In this document: positions 9,761 through 18,653 of the stretch, one piece after another
Layout of the letters: each line of letters opens with the position of its first letter
How positions within the stretch are numbered: position 1 is the first letter of the stretch
Assembly (NCBI GenBank): GCA_902615915.1
Contig: CACMQQ010000006.1
Coordinates: 1-64,000, forward strand
Length of the DNA: 64,000 bases
Source: an uncultured Fidelibacterota bacterium
Lineage (GTDB): Bacteria; Fidelibacterota; Marinisomatia; Marinisomatales; TCS55
Direction of reading: 5' to 3'
The notes under the pieces: generated by a model
The model's database searches: none
Told to the model about the DNA's origin: nothing
What the model saw: only the letters and a program-made list of their open reading frames with translations
Made by a program: the position numbers and the translations under genes

Positions 9761-10828
9761 CTAATTATTTCTTTCAAATTCTATTCCTGAATATCCAGGC
9801 ATTGTCTCGATCATTTCTTTGCCCATTAGAATAGATGGTGTATAAAAACCTTTTTGATTGTGGTCCGTTAAAAGATGCTCAGCAACATGAATAGCTCCCC
9901 AAGCGGTAACATCATATCCATCCGCGGTGGTAAAACGAGCCACTGTTTTTTCTTTTTTTTCATTCGAAACTTGTCCCCAAAAATATGACATTGAGCGTGC
10001 TCGTTCCTCATCAGTTGAAGGCTTCCAAGTTTTGTCAATTCTTTTTTTTAATAAACCATTAATCCATTTGAATCTCACCAGCGAAAAAAGCCATCTGAAT
10101 CTTTGAAGTTTCTTGATTGTGCGCAGCGGTCTTGCAAAATAAAATTCGATGTTTGATATTCCTGTGCTATGATAGGCAGTGTACACATCTGCCCATGGAA
10201 TGGTCATTGTATTTTGCGGTCCATAACCAAAGTCAACGTCAAGTGTTTTGTAGGCAAGTGGCACTTTTTTCATTTTACCATTTTCTCTGATCTTGCCTCC
10301 TTTGCCCATTCCTTCAACAGCAGTTTTAGCCGTGCCTTTACTGCTTTTGGATCCTTTGGTTGCCCATGCCATTTTTAAGTGAGTTGCATCGGGTAATTTA
10401 TCTTTTAAGTAGGCTGCTAAACAGTCAGTGGGAATTACGTCAGATCCAACCCCAGGACATAAAACAATGTTAGAATTTAGTGCTTCATTATCAAGTTTAT
10501 TAGCGAGTTCAAAAATGGATATTTCACCGGTTATATCAATATAATGAGCGCTGGTCTTTAAACAAGCCTTCATCATTTTCTCAGCGGTCTTTGAAAAGGG
10601 CCCTGCGCAATTAACAACTAAAGTAGCACCTGCAATTTGAGAAGCAATATGGCTGACATCGTCTATTGAAAAAATCTTTGATTTGAAATGGTGCTCTTTT
10701 GCTAAAGTTTCAACTTCTTGAGATCTGCCCGCTAGAATAGGCTGCAGTCCTCTTTTTTTAGCTAATCTGACCAGCAATCTTCCTGTATAACCATTCGCAC
10801 CATAAATCATCCATTCTTTAGATAACAT
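9761..10828 (-). CDS. Saccharopine dehydrogenase-like NAD(P)-binding oxidoreductase
   Basis: A 355 aa protein starting with a Rossmann nucleotide-binding motif (GANGYTG, residues 10-16) and LVVNCAGPF, the saccharopine dehydrogenase/trans-acting enoyl-reductase fold. PGVGSDVIPTDC (about 145-156) and a Lys/Gly-rich SKSSKGTAKTAVEG segment match trans-acting enoyl reductases rather than true lysine-pathway saccharopine dehydrogenases. No signal peptide. The substrate is unknown; a role in lipid or polyketide reduction is only family analogy. Confidence 0.85.
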   Translation of the reverse strand: MLSKEWMIYGANGYTGRLLVRLAKKRGLQPILAGRSQEVETLAKEHHFKSKIFSIDDVSHIASQIAGATLVVNCAGPFSKTAEKMMKACLKTSAHYIDITGEISIFELANKLDNEALNSNIVLCPGVGSDVIPTDCLAAYLKDKLPDATHLKMAWATKGSKSSKGTAKTAVEGMGKGGKIRENGKMKKVPLAYKTLDVDFGYGPQNTMTIPWADVYTAYHSTGISNIEFYFARPLRTIKKLQRFRWLFSLVRFKWINGLLKKRIDKTWKPSTDEERARSMSYFWGQVSNEKKEKTVARFTTADGYDVTAWGAIHVAEHLLTDHNQKGFYTPSILMGKEMIETMPGYSGIEFERNN

Positions 10829-10878
10829 ACCTAAAGATTATGAAAGGATCTTTTAATATAAAATAAAAATGATAGGGA

Positions 10879-13389
10879 TTAATCAATCTCCATATCGCCG
10901 CCCATATCCATTCCTTGGCCTCTACGCTGCCTGCTAAACCGGCTTTTATCTTCCATCTTGCCAAAACGATATTCAATGGATAAACGGATGTTTCTGCTTT
11001 GCCATTTTCGTTCTGAATATTGCTCCCAATCCCTTGTGCCATCATCATCAAAATCACCCCATGTTCGAAAACCGAAACCACTCAAGTTAAATGGATCACC
11101 AATATTCAGGGTAAGATTCAATCTATCATCCATTAATTTTCTTTTGAAGGACATTGAGGAAAAGTTTAGCGCATTCATGGTTCCAATCGCTATATCAGAG
11201 GCTGGCCTGTAAAACATGAAGAACATGAACTCTGTCTTGGGGTTAATATTCCACATTGTAGTAAAGCGAATTCTTTGACCTTGTATCGTTTTATTATAGT
11301 CTGAACCAAAGAGGTCTGAGTTGATTTCATCCCAATAAACACTTCCAGATAGCATAAGTCTAAGATTTTTTCTTAAAGTGCCCACAAAATTATATTCAAT
11401 GCCTTTGGTTCTCTCTTCGTCGATATTCGCATAGGTAGCTATAGATGTTCCATCCTCATTCACCTGTTTAAATCGTTCAATCTCATCAGTTGTGTAACGG
11501 TAATACGCGCCAAAATTAACAGAAATACCTCTAGAGAATCGTCCAAAATTTATCTCGTATGAATCGGTATACTCTGGCTTTAAAAAAGGATTTCCCTTTC
11601 TAAAATTTCTAGCATCTTGCTTTGATAAAAAGGGGTTTAGTTGTCTGGATCTTGGCCTATTGACACGCTTTGAATAACTAGTTTGTATTTGTAATAGTTG
11701 AGGAGCGCCAAAAGACATGGACAAGCTAGGGTAAAAACTTGAGTAAGGATTCTCAAATTTTTCATTAGTATTGATAAGCTCAGATAGCATGGTCACCGTT
11801 TCATACCTACCACCAGCATTAACGTTAAAAAGCCAAATATTCCTAGAGTATTGAACATACGCTGCATGAACCGCTTCCTCATAAACGAATTTATTGGAAT
11901 AATTATTATCAAGTTCATATTGTTTCAATGATTCATTAAAAGCATAAGATAGTTGTTCATCGCCACGATCGGTGATCTTGCTTGATAGTCCAATTTCAAA
12001 TTTAGAACCTTTTTCAATTGGCCTAACATAGTCTAATTGAAAATCTAAACTTTTATTTGTTCCGTCTGATCCGTCTCTCGCTCTATCCACTGAAACATTA
12101 TCAGTTACAGGTGTATTGTAAAACTCATTATTTCCATCATTTAAACCATTTGAAAGACGCATGAAAGAAGTCAGCTTATGTTTTGAATCGCTAAATTTCT
12201 TATCATAGTTCATATTTATATCGTAACCATTTCTATCGCTCTTGTTATCGGAATAACGATAAAACTTTTTTTCACCTGGCCCTGTATCAACAGTGTAAGT
12301 ATCTCCGGAGCTATTTCTAGCTCCATTGCTAATCGTACCAGATAAAGCAAAAGACTGTTTTGGGTCTATAAAATACTCAAATCCTGTTTTGACAAAAAGA
12401 TTGGGTCCACCTGATGTTGAACTTGAAACTTGATCTAGTGAGTTCACCAAACCATTATAATCAGTTTCTCTCAAGGAATTCCCGGATGTTTCTCTAATGC
12501 CTTCTCTGCTGCCTAAATTTATAAATGTATTAAAAGCTGTGGTCCTGTAATTCACTTGACCAGAAATATTTGTACCGCCCAAATTGTCTCCACCCGTGTT
12601 CACATTGCCATTAAAACCAGCAAATTTATTTTCCTTGAGAACGATATTGATGATACCTGCCATTCCTTCCGGGTCATATTTGGCTCCGGGGTTCGTCATA
12701 ACCTCAATATCAGCAATGTTTGCGGATGGAACACTTTGAAGTAACGATTTAATATCTCCTCCAGCAATGCTTGAAGGTTTTCCATCGATCATAACGTTCA
12801 CATTAGAACTTCCTCTCAAGCTTATATTATCATCAGGGTCAACTTCAACGCCGGGCACCTGACGAAGTGCATCAATTGCATTTCCACCAGTAGAGAGTGA
12901 GTTTTTTTCTACATTGAAGACTTTCTTCTCAGCTGTTTGAACAAATAAAGGTCTTTCAGCTTCTACGTCAACACCGGCCATTTGGAGAGTGGTTTGTGTT
13001 AGTGAAACTGTTTTGAGATCATATTCCGTCTTATTATCACCAAAAGGCAGGAAGGTGTAGGGTCCTAATTGTTTTTTCTTGTATCCTATGTATTCCACAA
13101 CAACATTATGACGACCAAGGGGTATTTCCTTAATATAAAATTCACCTATTTCGTTAGTAATGCCTCCTGTCATAATTGTACTGCTTCTTGCGTTAACGAT
13201 TGAGATGGATGCATATGGAACAGGATTTGATGACGCAGAATCAACAACGCTACCATAAACAATGCCAATTTTCGGCGCTTTGCTAGGATCCATCTGACCT
13301 TGACTAGAGCCTCCCCAACTGCGACCACCTCTTTGCGCAAAAGCGAATGTTGATAAAACTAAAAATGAAACTAAAATTTTTCGATACAT
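10879..13389 (-). CDS. TonB-dependent receptor-type outer-membrane protein (CarboxypepD_reg + plug + barrel)
   Basis: An 836 aa outer-membrane protein with signal peptide (ends TFAQR) and a carboxypeptidase-regulatory-like domain (about 40-130, GSVVDSASSNPVPYASISI). A plug follows (about 145-255, LRQVPGVEVDPDDNISLRGS), then a beta barrel of the outer-membrane-receptor type. The C-terminus is not the usual aromatic residue but a Met/Asp/Gly-rich tail. No TonB box is obvious. It may transport or bind an unknown ligand. It sits 183 bp downstream of the GH13 gene on the same strand, with room for its own promoter. Confidence 0.87.
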   Translation of the reverse strand: MYRKILVSFLVLSTFAFAQRGGRSWGGSSQGQMDPSKAPKIGIVYGSVVDSASSNPVPYASISIVNARSSTIMTGGITNEIGEFYIKEIPLGRHNVVVEYIGYKKKQLGPYTFLPFGDNKTEYDLKTVSLTQTTLQMAGVDVEAERPLFVQTAEKKVFNVEKNSLSTGGNAIDALRQVPGVEVDPDDNISLRGSSNVNVMIDGKPSSIAGGDIKSLLQSVPSANIADIEVMTNPGAKYDPEGMAGIINIVLKENKFAGFNGNVNTGGDNLGGTNISGQVNYRTTAFNTFINLGSREGIRETSGNSLRETDYNGLVNSLDQVSSSTSGGPNLFVKTGFEYFIDPKQSFALSGTISNGARNSSGDTYTVDTGPGEKKFYRYSDNKSDRNGYDINMNYDKKFSDSKHKLTSFMRLSNGLNDGNNEFYNTPVTDNVSVDRARDGSDGTNKSLDFQLDYVRPIEKGSKFEIGLSSKITDRGDEQLSYAFNESLKQYELDNNYSNKFVYEEAVHAAYVQYSRNIWLFNVNAGGRYETVTMLSELINTNEKFENPYSSFYPSLSMSFGAPQLLQIQTSYSKRVNRPRSRQLNPFLSKQDARNFRKGNPFLKPEYTDSYEINFGRFSRGISVNFGAYYRYTTDEIERFKQVNEDGTSIATYANIDEERTKGIEYNFVGTLRKNLRLMLSGSVYWDEINSDLFGSDYNKTIQGQRIRFTTMWNINPKTEFMFFMFYRPASDIAIGTMNALNFSSMSFKRKLMDDRLNLTLNIGDPFNLSGFGFRTWGDFDDDGTRDWEQYSERKWQSRNIRLSIEYRFGKMEDKSRFSRQRRGQGMDMGGDMEID

Positions 13390-13429
13390 TTAGACTGAGC
13401 CTTTCAAGTAGCTGTTTTACCCCGGTTAA

Positions 13430-13448
13430 CAAAAATGGTTAATTTTTG
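13430..13448. repeat. Inverted repeat upstream of the TonB-type receptor
   Basis: A perfect 7-bp inverted repeat CAAAAAT/ATTTTTG around a GGTTA loop, next to an adjoining GGTTAAC. It lies about 40 bp upstream of the receptor start at 13389, where an operator or promoter element could be. It is AT-rich, so chance is a real alternative. Confidence 0.3.
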
Positions 13449-13572
13449 CGAAAGATAATAAAGCTAAAAATTTTATTTAACAAGAAGTATGAGCGATTTG
13501 AGCGTTTAAATCTTACACAACTTCAATTTAGACGCATGTATGCATGATTAGTTAAATTATTTAGGCTATTTA

Positions 13573-16428
13573 TTATTTAACATACAGCAATTTGATTGTT
13601 TGCTGTGAATTTTTTGCACTGAGCTTTAAAAAATAAATCCCAGCAGAAAAATTTGAAGCATCCCAAGAAAGTATGTGGCTTCCTTTATTAATAATCCCAT
13701 TATAAATGCTATCTATTTTTCTGCCAGAAATATCATACACATCCAAATCAATATAACCTGCGTTGTCCTTATTAATATCAATTTTGATAGATGTTCGACT
13801 ATTAAATGGATTAGGGTAATTGGAATGAAGGGTTAATGATTTAGGTATTATGATTTCCTCAACAGAAAGCTTAGCCTGCCCTTTTGGTAAATAATCAATC
13901 TCAAAATCAGTCATTAATAGAAATGTTCCTGCAGGTATGGAGACATCGAGTTCAATATTCTCAATATAAATTTTTTCTCCCAAAGTAGCATGATACCAAT
14001 GACCAGCGCTGGGTAGGCTTACTGATGTTTGCAGGGTTTTTACGTCAAAATTAGTAATTAATATGGCATTCTCTTCATCCAACGAATATTGAATTTTCTT
14101 GATGGAGCTGTTTAGCCAAGTATCTATTTTTGACTGTGGGTTGGAAAAAATCGAGTGTTTTTTTCTCAAGCTAATTAGATAAGACCATGTATCGTAAATA
14201 TTCTTTCGATTAACCTCATTAAGATAATTCCATTTAATAGGCTTTCTTCCCAGTCTTCCATTATAATCAATTGAGATATCATAACCTATTTCACCGAATT
14301 GCCATATCATTTTGGGACCAGGAAGCAGAAAAAGGATCGATCCTGCGCTCTTTAATCTCTCAAAAGATGTATTCAAATTTTTCACATTATAATTGCCATT
14401 GCTATTTCCATAATTCAATGCTTTGTAAATAACTCTCTCTTCATCGTGACTCTCCATGTATGTCACCATATTCGCTGAACTCCAACCTCTATTTTTGAAG
14501 TATGTCCATGATAGGGAAGAGTTATTTCCGCCATTATATCCCATGATCGCTTCAGAAAAATTAAAATTTGCGTTAGTCCAAAGTAAAATACCATAATCAG
14601 CAAGCTCTCGATCTTCTCTATCCTCTGCTAAATGTTCCATGATAACAATGCCATTTGAATTATTGGACCAAACATTGTCAGCTATTTGCTTTAAAAGATT
14701 TATTCTTTCCTTGTCATATAAACTTCCCCATGCATCACTTAAGGATTTATAGTTATTTCCAATTCCTTTGGTAAAATCAAATCTAAATCCATCCACTTTA
14801 TATTTTTGCATCCAATGATCTATAACTCTTTTAAAAATTTGCTGAGTAAAAGCACTTTCATGATCCCAGTCATTACCCCAATGAGCATCTCTGTTCGCAA
14901 AATTATGATCTCTGTTGAACCATGGATTTTCATTTGTAGGCTTTCCATCCGTATAAAGCCTAACAAAGGGCGAGCTGGAATAAGAGTGATTAATGACAAG
15001 ATCTAGCAAAACCGCAATTCCTCTTTTGTGACAAGCATCTATAAATTGTTTTAGTTCATCACTGGTACCATAGTATTTATCAGGTGCAAAGAGGAAGGAG
15101 GGGTTGTATCCCCAACTATTATTGCCCTCAAATTCATTGATCGGCATTAGTTCAATTGCATTAATGCCAAGATTCTGAAGATAGTCAAGCGTATCAATAA
15201 GCGTTAAATAATGATGATCTTCAACAAAATCACGTACTAGCATCTCATAGATAATTAAATCATTTTTATTTGGTGTATTGTAGTTGAGCGATTTCCAATT
15301 ATAATCCTCTTTACCTGACTGAATGACTGAAGCGATTTGATTTGTCTTTTCAAAGGGATAAGAAATAGGATCAGGATAAACGGATTTTGGAATGAAAATA
15401 TCATTCATAGGGTCAACTACTTTTTCAGTATAAGGATCTGCAATTCTCAATTTCCCATCCACAAGATACTGAAATAGGTATTCTTTATTGGATTGAAGAT
15501 TGTTGACTGTTATCCACCATCTCGTGTCGTTATCAAAAGATGTTCTTTTCATTAGATAATTCGAATCTATCTCCCAGCTATTAAAGTCACCTATAACGTA
15601 TACAAAATCTTTATAAGGTGCATGCAATACCAATGTGACTGAACCATCTGAATTATAATTGATACCATCTTTAACCCCTAAAGGCAAGGGCTCAACTATT
15701 ACGTCATCATTATATATAACTTGAAAAGAGAGTGTATCTGATCGACTGAGTTGATCAAAAGCAACAATATCAATAAGTCTAATTCCTGGACTGTTTACCT
15801 CTAGTGAGTAAGATATGCTATCGTTTACACTAGATTTCACATTTGATCCATTAACTGATAAGGTAATCGAACTTATTGAGCTACCAACTGTAACAGCTTT
15901 TGCTTTAATATCTACGACTGTATCTTGATTTACGATAAAGGGTTCAAGTTCCGACAACTTGGGAGAAATTAGCGCTAGGTTTATGCTGTCTTCATAAAGG
16001 GATATAAAAATATCTTCGCCACCGCTATCTTTTCCTTCTTTTGAAGTATCTGCACTTCTGAAAACAAATGCTAATTTGATGATCTTCTCCGATGATGGCA
16101 CCCCATAATACTCCTGAATATCATTGATAATGAATTGATATTCATTTGAAGCTAATCTAGTAAGCTTGGTGCTATTTGTATTTTGACCCCAACTGGTTTT
16201 AACGTACTTCCAATCGGAAGGTCTGGTACTTTTATCAGTAATAACCCCAGTGTGTGCATATACATCGCCGTTATGACCCGACAACCCTTTTGATCCTCGA
16301 TCAGCGTAAAAAGTGATAACAATGGGTTTGTCCAAAGATGGAAATAATGGAGAATGCTCGACAACAGGCTGAGCATATATTCCAAAACCGCAAAAGAAAG
16401 TCCATGTAATTATGTTTTTAATTTTCAT
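13573..16428 (-). CDS. GH13 alpha-amylase-family enzyme with N-terminal beta domains and T9SS sorting domain
   Basis: Secreted 951 aa starch- or glycogen-active glycoside hydrolase. Order: signal peptide (ends IYAQ); N-terminal starch-binding-like beta domain (about 25-150); Ig-like segment (about 155-240); CBM48/E-set-like domain (about 255-340, FVYVIGDFNSW); GH13 barrel (about 385-790); C-terminal sorting domain (about 865-951, NYPNPFNSRTS). The catalytic residues are visible: Asp551 in DGFRFDFTKG, Glu598 in IVIMEHLAED, and His661-Asp662 in MESHDEER. It is divergent from GH97 across an 88 bp gap, so alpha-glucan breakdown is the shared theme. Exact specificity (amylase, pullulanase-like, branching) is open. 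Confidence 0.92.
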   Translation of the reverse strand: MKIKNIITWTFFCGFGIYAQPVVEHSPLFPSLDKPIVITFYADRGSKGLSGHNGDVYAHTGVITDKSTRPSDWKYVKTSWGQNTNSTKLTRLASNEYQFIINDIQEYYGVPSSEKIIKLAFVFRSADTSKEGKDSGGEDIFISLYEDSINLALISPKLSELEPFIVNQDTVVDIKAKAVTVGSSISSITLSVNGSNVKSSVNDSISYSLEVNSPGIRLIDIVAFDQLSRSDTLSFQVIYNDDVIVEPLPLGVKDGINYNSDGSVTLVLHAPYKDFVYVIGDFNSWEIDSNYLMKRTSFDNDTRWWITVNNLQSNKEYLFQYLVDGKLRIADPYTEKVVDPMNDIFIPKSVYPDPISYPFEKTNQIASVIQSGKEDYNWKSLNYNTPNKNDLIIYEMLVRDFVEDHHYLTLIDTLDYLQNLGINAIELMPINEFEGNNSWGYNPSFLFAPDKYYGTSDELKQFIDACHKRGIAVLLDLVINHSYSSSPFVRLYTDGKPTNENPWFNRDHNFANRDAHWGNDWDHESAFTQQIFKRVIDHWMQKYKVDGFRFDFTKGIGNNYKSLSDAWGSLYDKERINLLKQIADNVWSNNSNGIVIMEHLAEDREDRELADYGILLWTNANFNFSEAIMGYNGGNNSSLSWTYFKNRGWSSANMVTYMESHDEERVIYKALNYGNSNGNYNVKNLNTSFERLKSAGSILFLLPGPKMIWQFGEIGYDISIDYNGRLGRKPIKWNYLNEVNRKNIYDTWSYLISLRKKHSIFSNPQSKIDTWLNSSIKKIQYSLDEENAILITNFDVKTLQTSVSLPSAGHWYHATLGEKIYIENIELDVSIPAGTFLLMTDFEIDYLPKGQAKLSVEEIIIPKSLTLHSNYPNPFNSRTSIKIDINKDNAGYIDLDVYDISGRKIDSIYNGIINKGSHILSWDASNFSAGIYFLKLSAKNSQQTIKLLYVK

Positions 16429-16516
16429 TTTTTAAAAAAATTATTTCTAGTCATCGAAATAAAATTAAATTTAGCACGCATTGTAACTTATTTTCTAAAT
16501 ATTTGAATGGGGAAAA

Positions 16517-18652
16517 ATGATTAAAAGAATTTTTATTTTATCGTCAATTATCTTTTGTTTTTTTGGTTGCGGTACTCAAAAACCAATAAATTTTGCTGAG
16601 ATAACATCTCCTGATGGATCGCTGGTCCTTAAAATAAACAATGAAAGATCTCAATTGTTCTATACGCTTTTTAAAAATGGTAATCAAATAATTGATAGTT
16701 CAAAAATGGGTCTAATATCAGATGCATTTGCCATTGATGAGGGATTGTCCATTATTAAAAAGAAAGAAAGAAGAAAGCATCATACTTGGAAACAAGTTTG
16801 GGGCGAGCAAAAGACATTAATAGATCATCATACCGAACTTGAACTTTTGATAGCTTCTGAATTTAATGATTTTCAAACTCTTCTTCGTTTTAGATTGTTT
16901 GACGATGGTTTAGGGTTTCGTTATGAGATACCGGAATTAAAAGATAATTCGCAATACAGAATCATGGACGAATTAACTGAATTTAATCTTTCCGAGGATT
17001 CACCATCTTGGTGGATACCTGCTTATGCTTACAGGCGATATGAATTTTTGTATGCAAAATCGCTTATAAGTGAAATCTCAAGAGACACCTATTCAACCCT
17101 AGTTGAAAACCTGAACCCTCCCAGGATCGGACCTGAGGCAGTGCAGACACCATTTACCACGCAAAGAAGTGATGGGATAGCCATCTCCATTCACGAAGCA
17201 AACTTAACAAATTATTCAAGCATGACATTAAAAGCAGATGGCACAAAGAATCTGGAATGCGATTTAGTGCCTTGGTCTGATGGCACCAAGGTCTATGTAG
17301 ATGGCGAACTTAAAACACCGTGGAGAACCATTATTGTTGGCGACAATCCTGCAAAACTGGTTGAGTCTACCCTTACCTTAAATTTAAATGAACCTAACGC
17401 TCTCAAAGACACAGACTGGATTAAGCCTGGAAAATACATTGGGCTATGGTGGGAGATGATCGGTACGAACGAATCATCTTGGGGGTCTGGGCCACATCAT
17501 GGAGCAAAGACTGATCGCGTTAAAAAGTATATTGATTTTGGATCAAAGTATGAATTTGATGGGCTCTTGGTCGAAGGATGGAATACGGGGTGGGATGAGA
17601 ATTGGTGCTGTACTGGCGATGGTGAAACGTTCGGTTTCTACAACCCGCATCCAGAATACGATAGTGAAGAAGTTCATGATTATGCTAAAGAAAAAGGGAT
17701 AAGGATCGTTGGTCACCATGAAACCGGAACCCAAATTGCAAATTATGAATCCCAACTTGATAGTGCCTTTGCTTATTGTCAGCGTAATGGAATACGTGTC
17801 GTTAAAACGGGATACGTTAACGATGGAAGTCAAAATATCAAGAGAATTGACGAAAATGGCATACTCCAAAGAGAGTGGCACCATGGTCAATTCATGGTTG
17901 AGCATTTTCGAAAGGTCTTAGAGACCGCAGCTAAATACGAAGTTAGTCTTGTAGTCCACGAACCTATCAAGGACACCGGTCTGCGTAGGACTTTCCCAAA
18001 CATGATGTCACGAGAAGGTGCCAAAGGGCAAGAATTCAACGGGTTCATGTCATCAAAGGATAATAATAAGCCCAACCATACCACGATCATTCCATTTACA
18101 AGACTACTATCAAGTCCAATGGATTACACGCCAGGCATCTTTAACTTGGTTGATTATAGATACAACAGTCCTGAGGATCGTAAAATCAACCCAAATCATC
18201 GAATACCTAGCACCATATCAAAAGAACTTGCGCTATACGTTGTAATCTATGCTCCCGTTCAAATGGCTGCTGATCTTCCTATTAATTACGAAGGTAACCC
18301 TGCCTTTCAGTTTATCTTGGATGTGCCAACTGACTGGGAAGAAACAAAGGTTCTTAATGGAGAGATCGGTGAATTTATTACCATTGCTAGAAAAGATATA
18401 AACAGTGACAGTTGGTACATCGGTAGCATCACCAATGAAGATGGACGCTCTATTGAAATCGAAATGAACTTTTTAAATGATAATGCAACCTATAAGGCCA
18501 CTATCTACAAAGACCCAACGAATGGAGGATGGATCAACAATCCCGAACAAGTTGATATCATAAATAAAACCTTTACAAAAGGTGATACCTACACCATCGA
18601 TCTCGAACCTGGAGGTGGTCAAGCCATACAATTAGTTAGGGTCAAGTCCTAG
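16517..18652 (+). CDS. GH97 alpha-glucosidase (SusB-like), lipoprotein
   Basis: A 711 aa GH97 enzyme that would release glucose from alpha-glucan oligosaccharides. It has a lipobox (FFGC, Cys18), a super-beta-sandwich N-domain, then a barrel beginning YIGLWWEMIG. Glu482 (VVHEPIKDTG), Glu500 and Glu506 (SREGAKGQE) have the same 18- and 24-residue spacing that I recall for SusB Glu508/526/532. Glu411 (NYE) is a candidate for the other base. This favours the inverting alpha-glucosidase type over the retaining alpha-galactosidase type. Its stop is one base before the TTG of the TonB receptor, so it is the first gene of that operon. Confidence 0.92.
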   Translation: MIKRIFILSSIIFCFFGCGTQKPINFAEITSPDGSLVLKINNERSQLFYTLFKNGNQIIDSSKMGLISDAFAIDEGLSIIKKKERRKHHTWKQVWGEQKTLIDHHTELELLIASEFNDFQTLLRFRLFDDGLGFRYEIPELKDNSQYRIMDELTEFNLSEDSPSWWIPAYAYRRYEFLYAKSLISEISRDTYSTLVENLNPPRIGPEAVQTPFTTQRSDGIAISIHEANLTNYSSMTLKADGTKNLECDLVPWSDGTKVYVDGELKTPWRTIIVGDNPAKLVESTLTLNLNEPNALKDTDWIKPGKYIGLWWEMIGTNESSWGSGPHHGAKTDRVKKYIDFGSKYEFDGLLVEGWNTGWDENWCCTGDGETFGFYNPHPEYDSEEVHDYAKEKGIRIVGHHETGTQIANYESQLDSAFAYCQRNGIRVVKTGYVNDGSQNIKRIDENGILQREWHHGQFMVEHFRKVLETAAKYEVSLVVHEPIKDTGLRRTFPNMMSREGAKGQEFNGFMSSKDNNKPNHTTIIPFTRLLSSPMDYTPGIFNLVDYRYNSPEDRKINPNHRIPSTISKELALYVVIYAPVQMAADLPINYEGNPAFQFILDVPTDWEETKVLNGEIGEFITIARKDINSDSWYIGSITNEDGRSIEIEMNFLNDNATYKATIYKDPTNGGWINNPEQVDIINKTFTKGDTYTIDLEPGGGQAIQLVRVKS

Positions 18653-18653
18653 C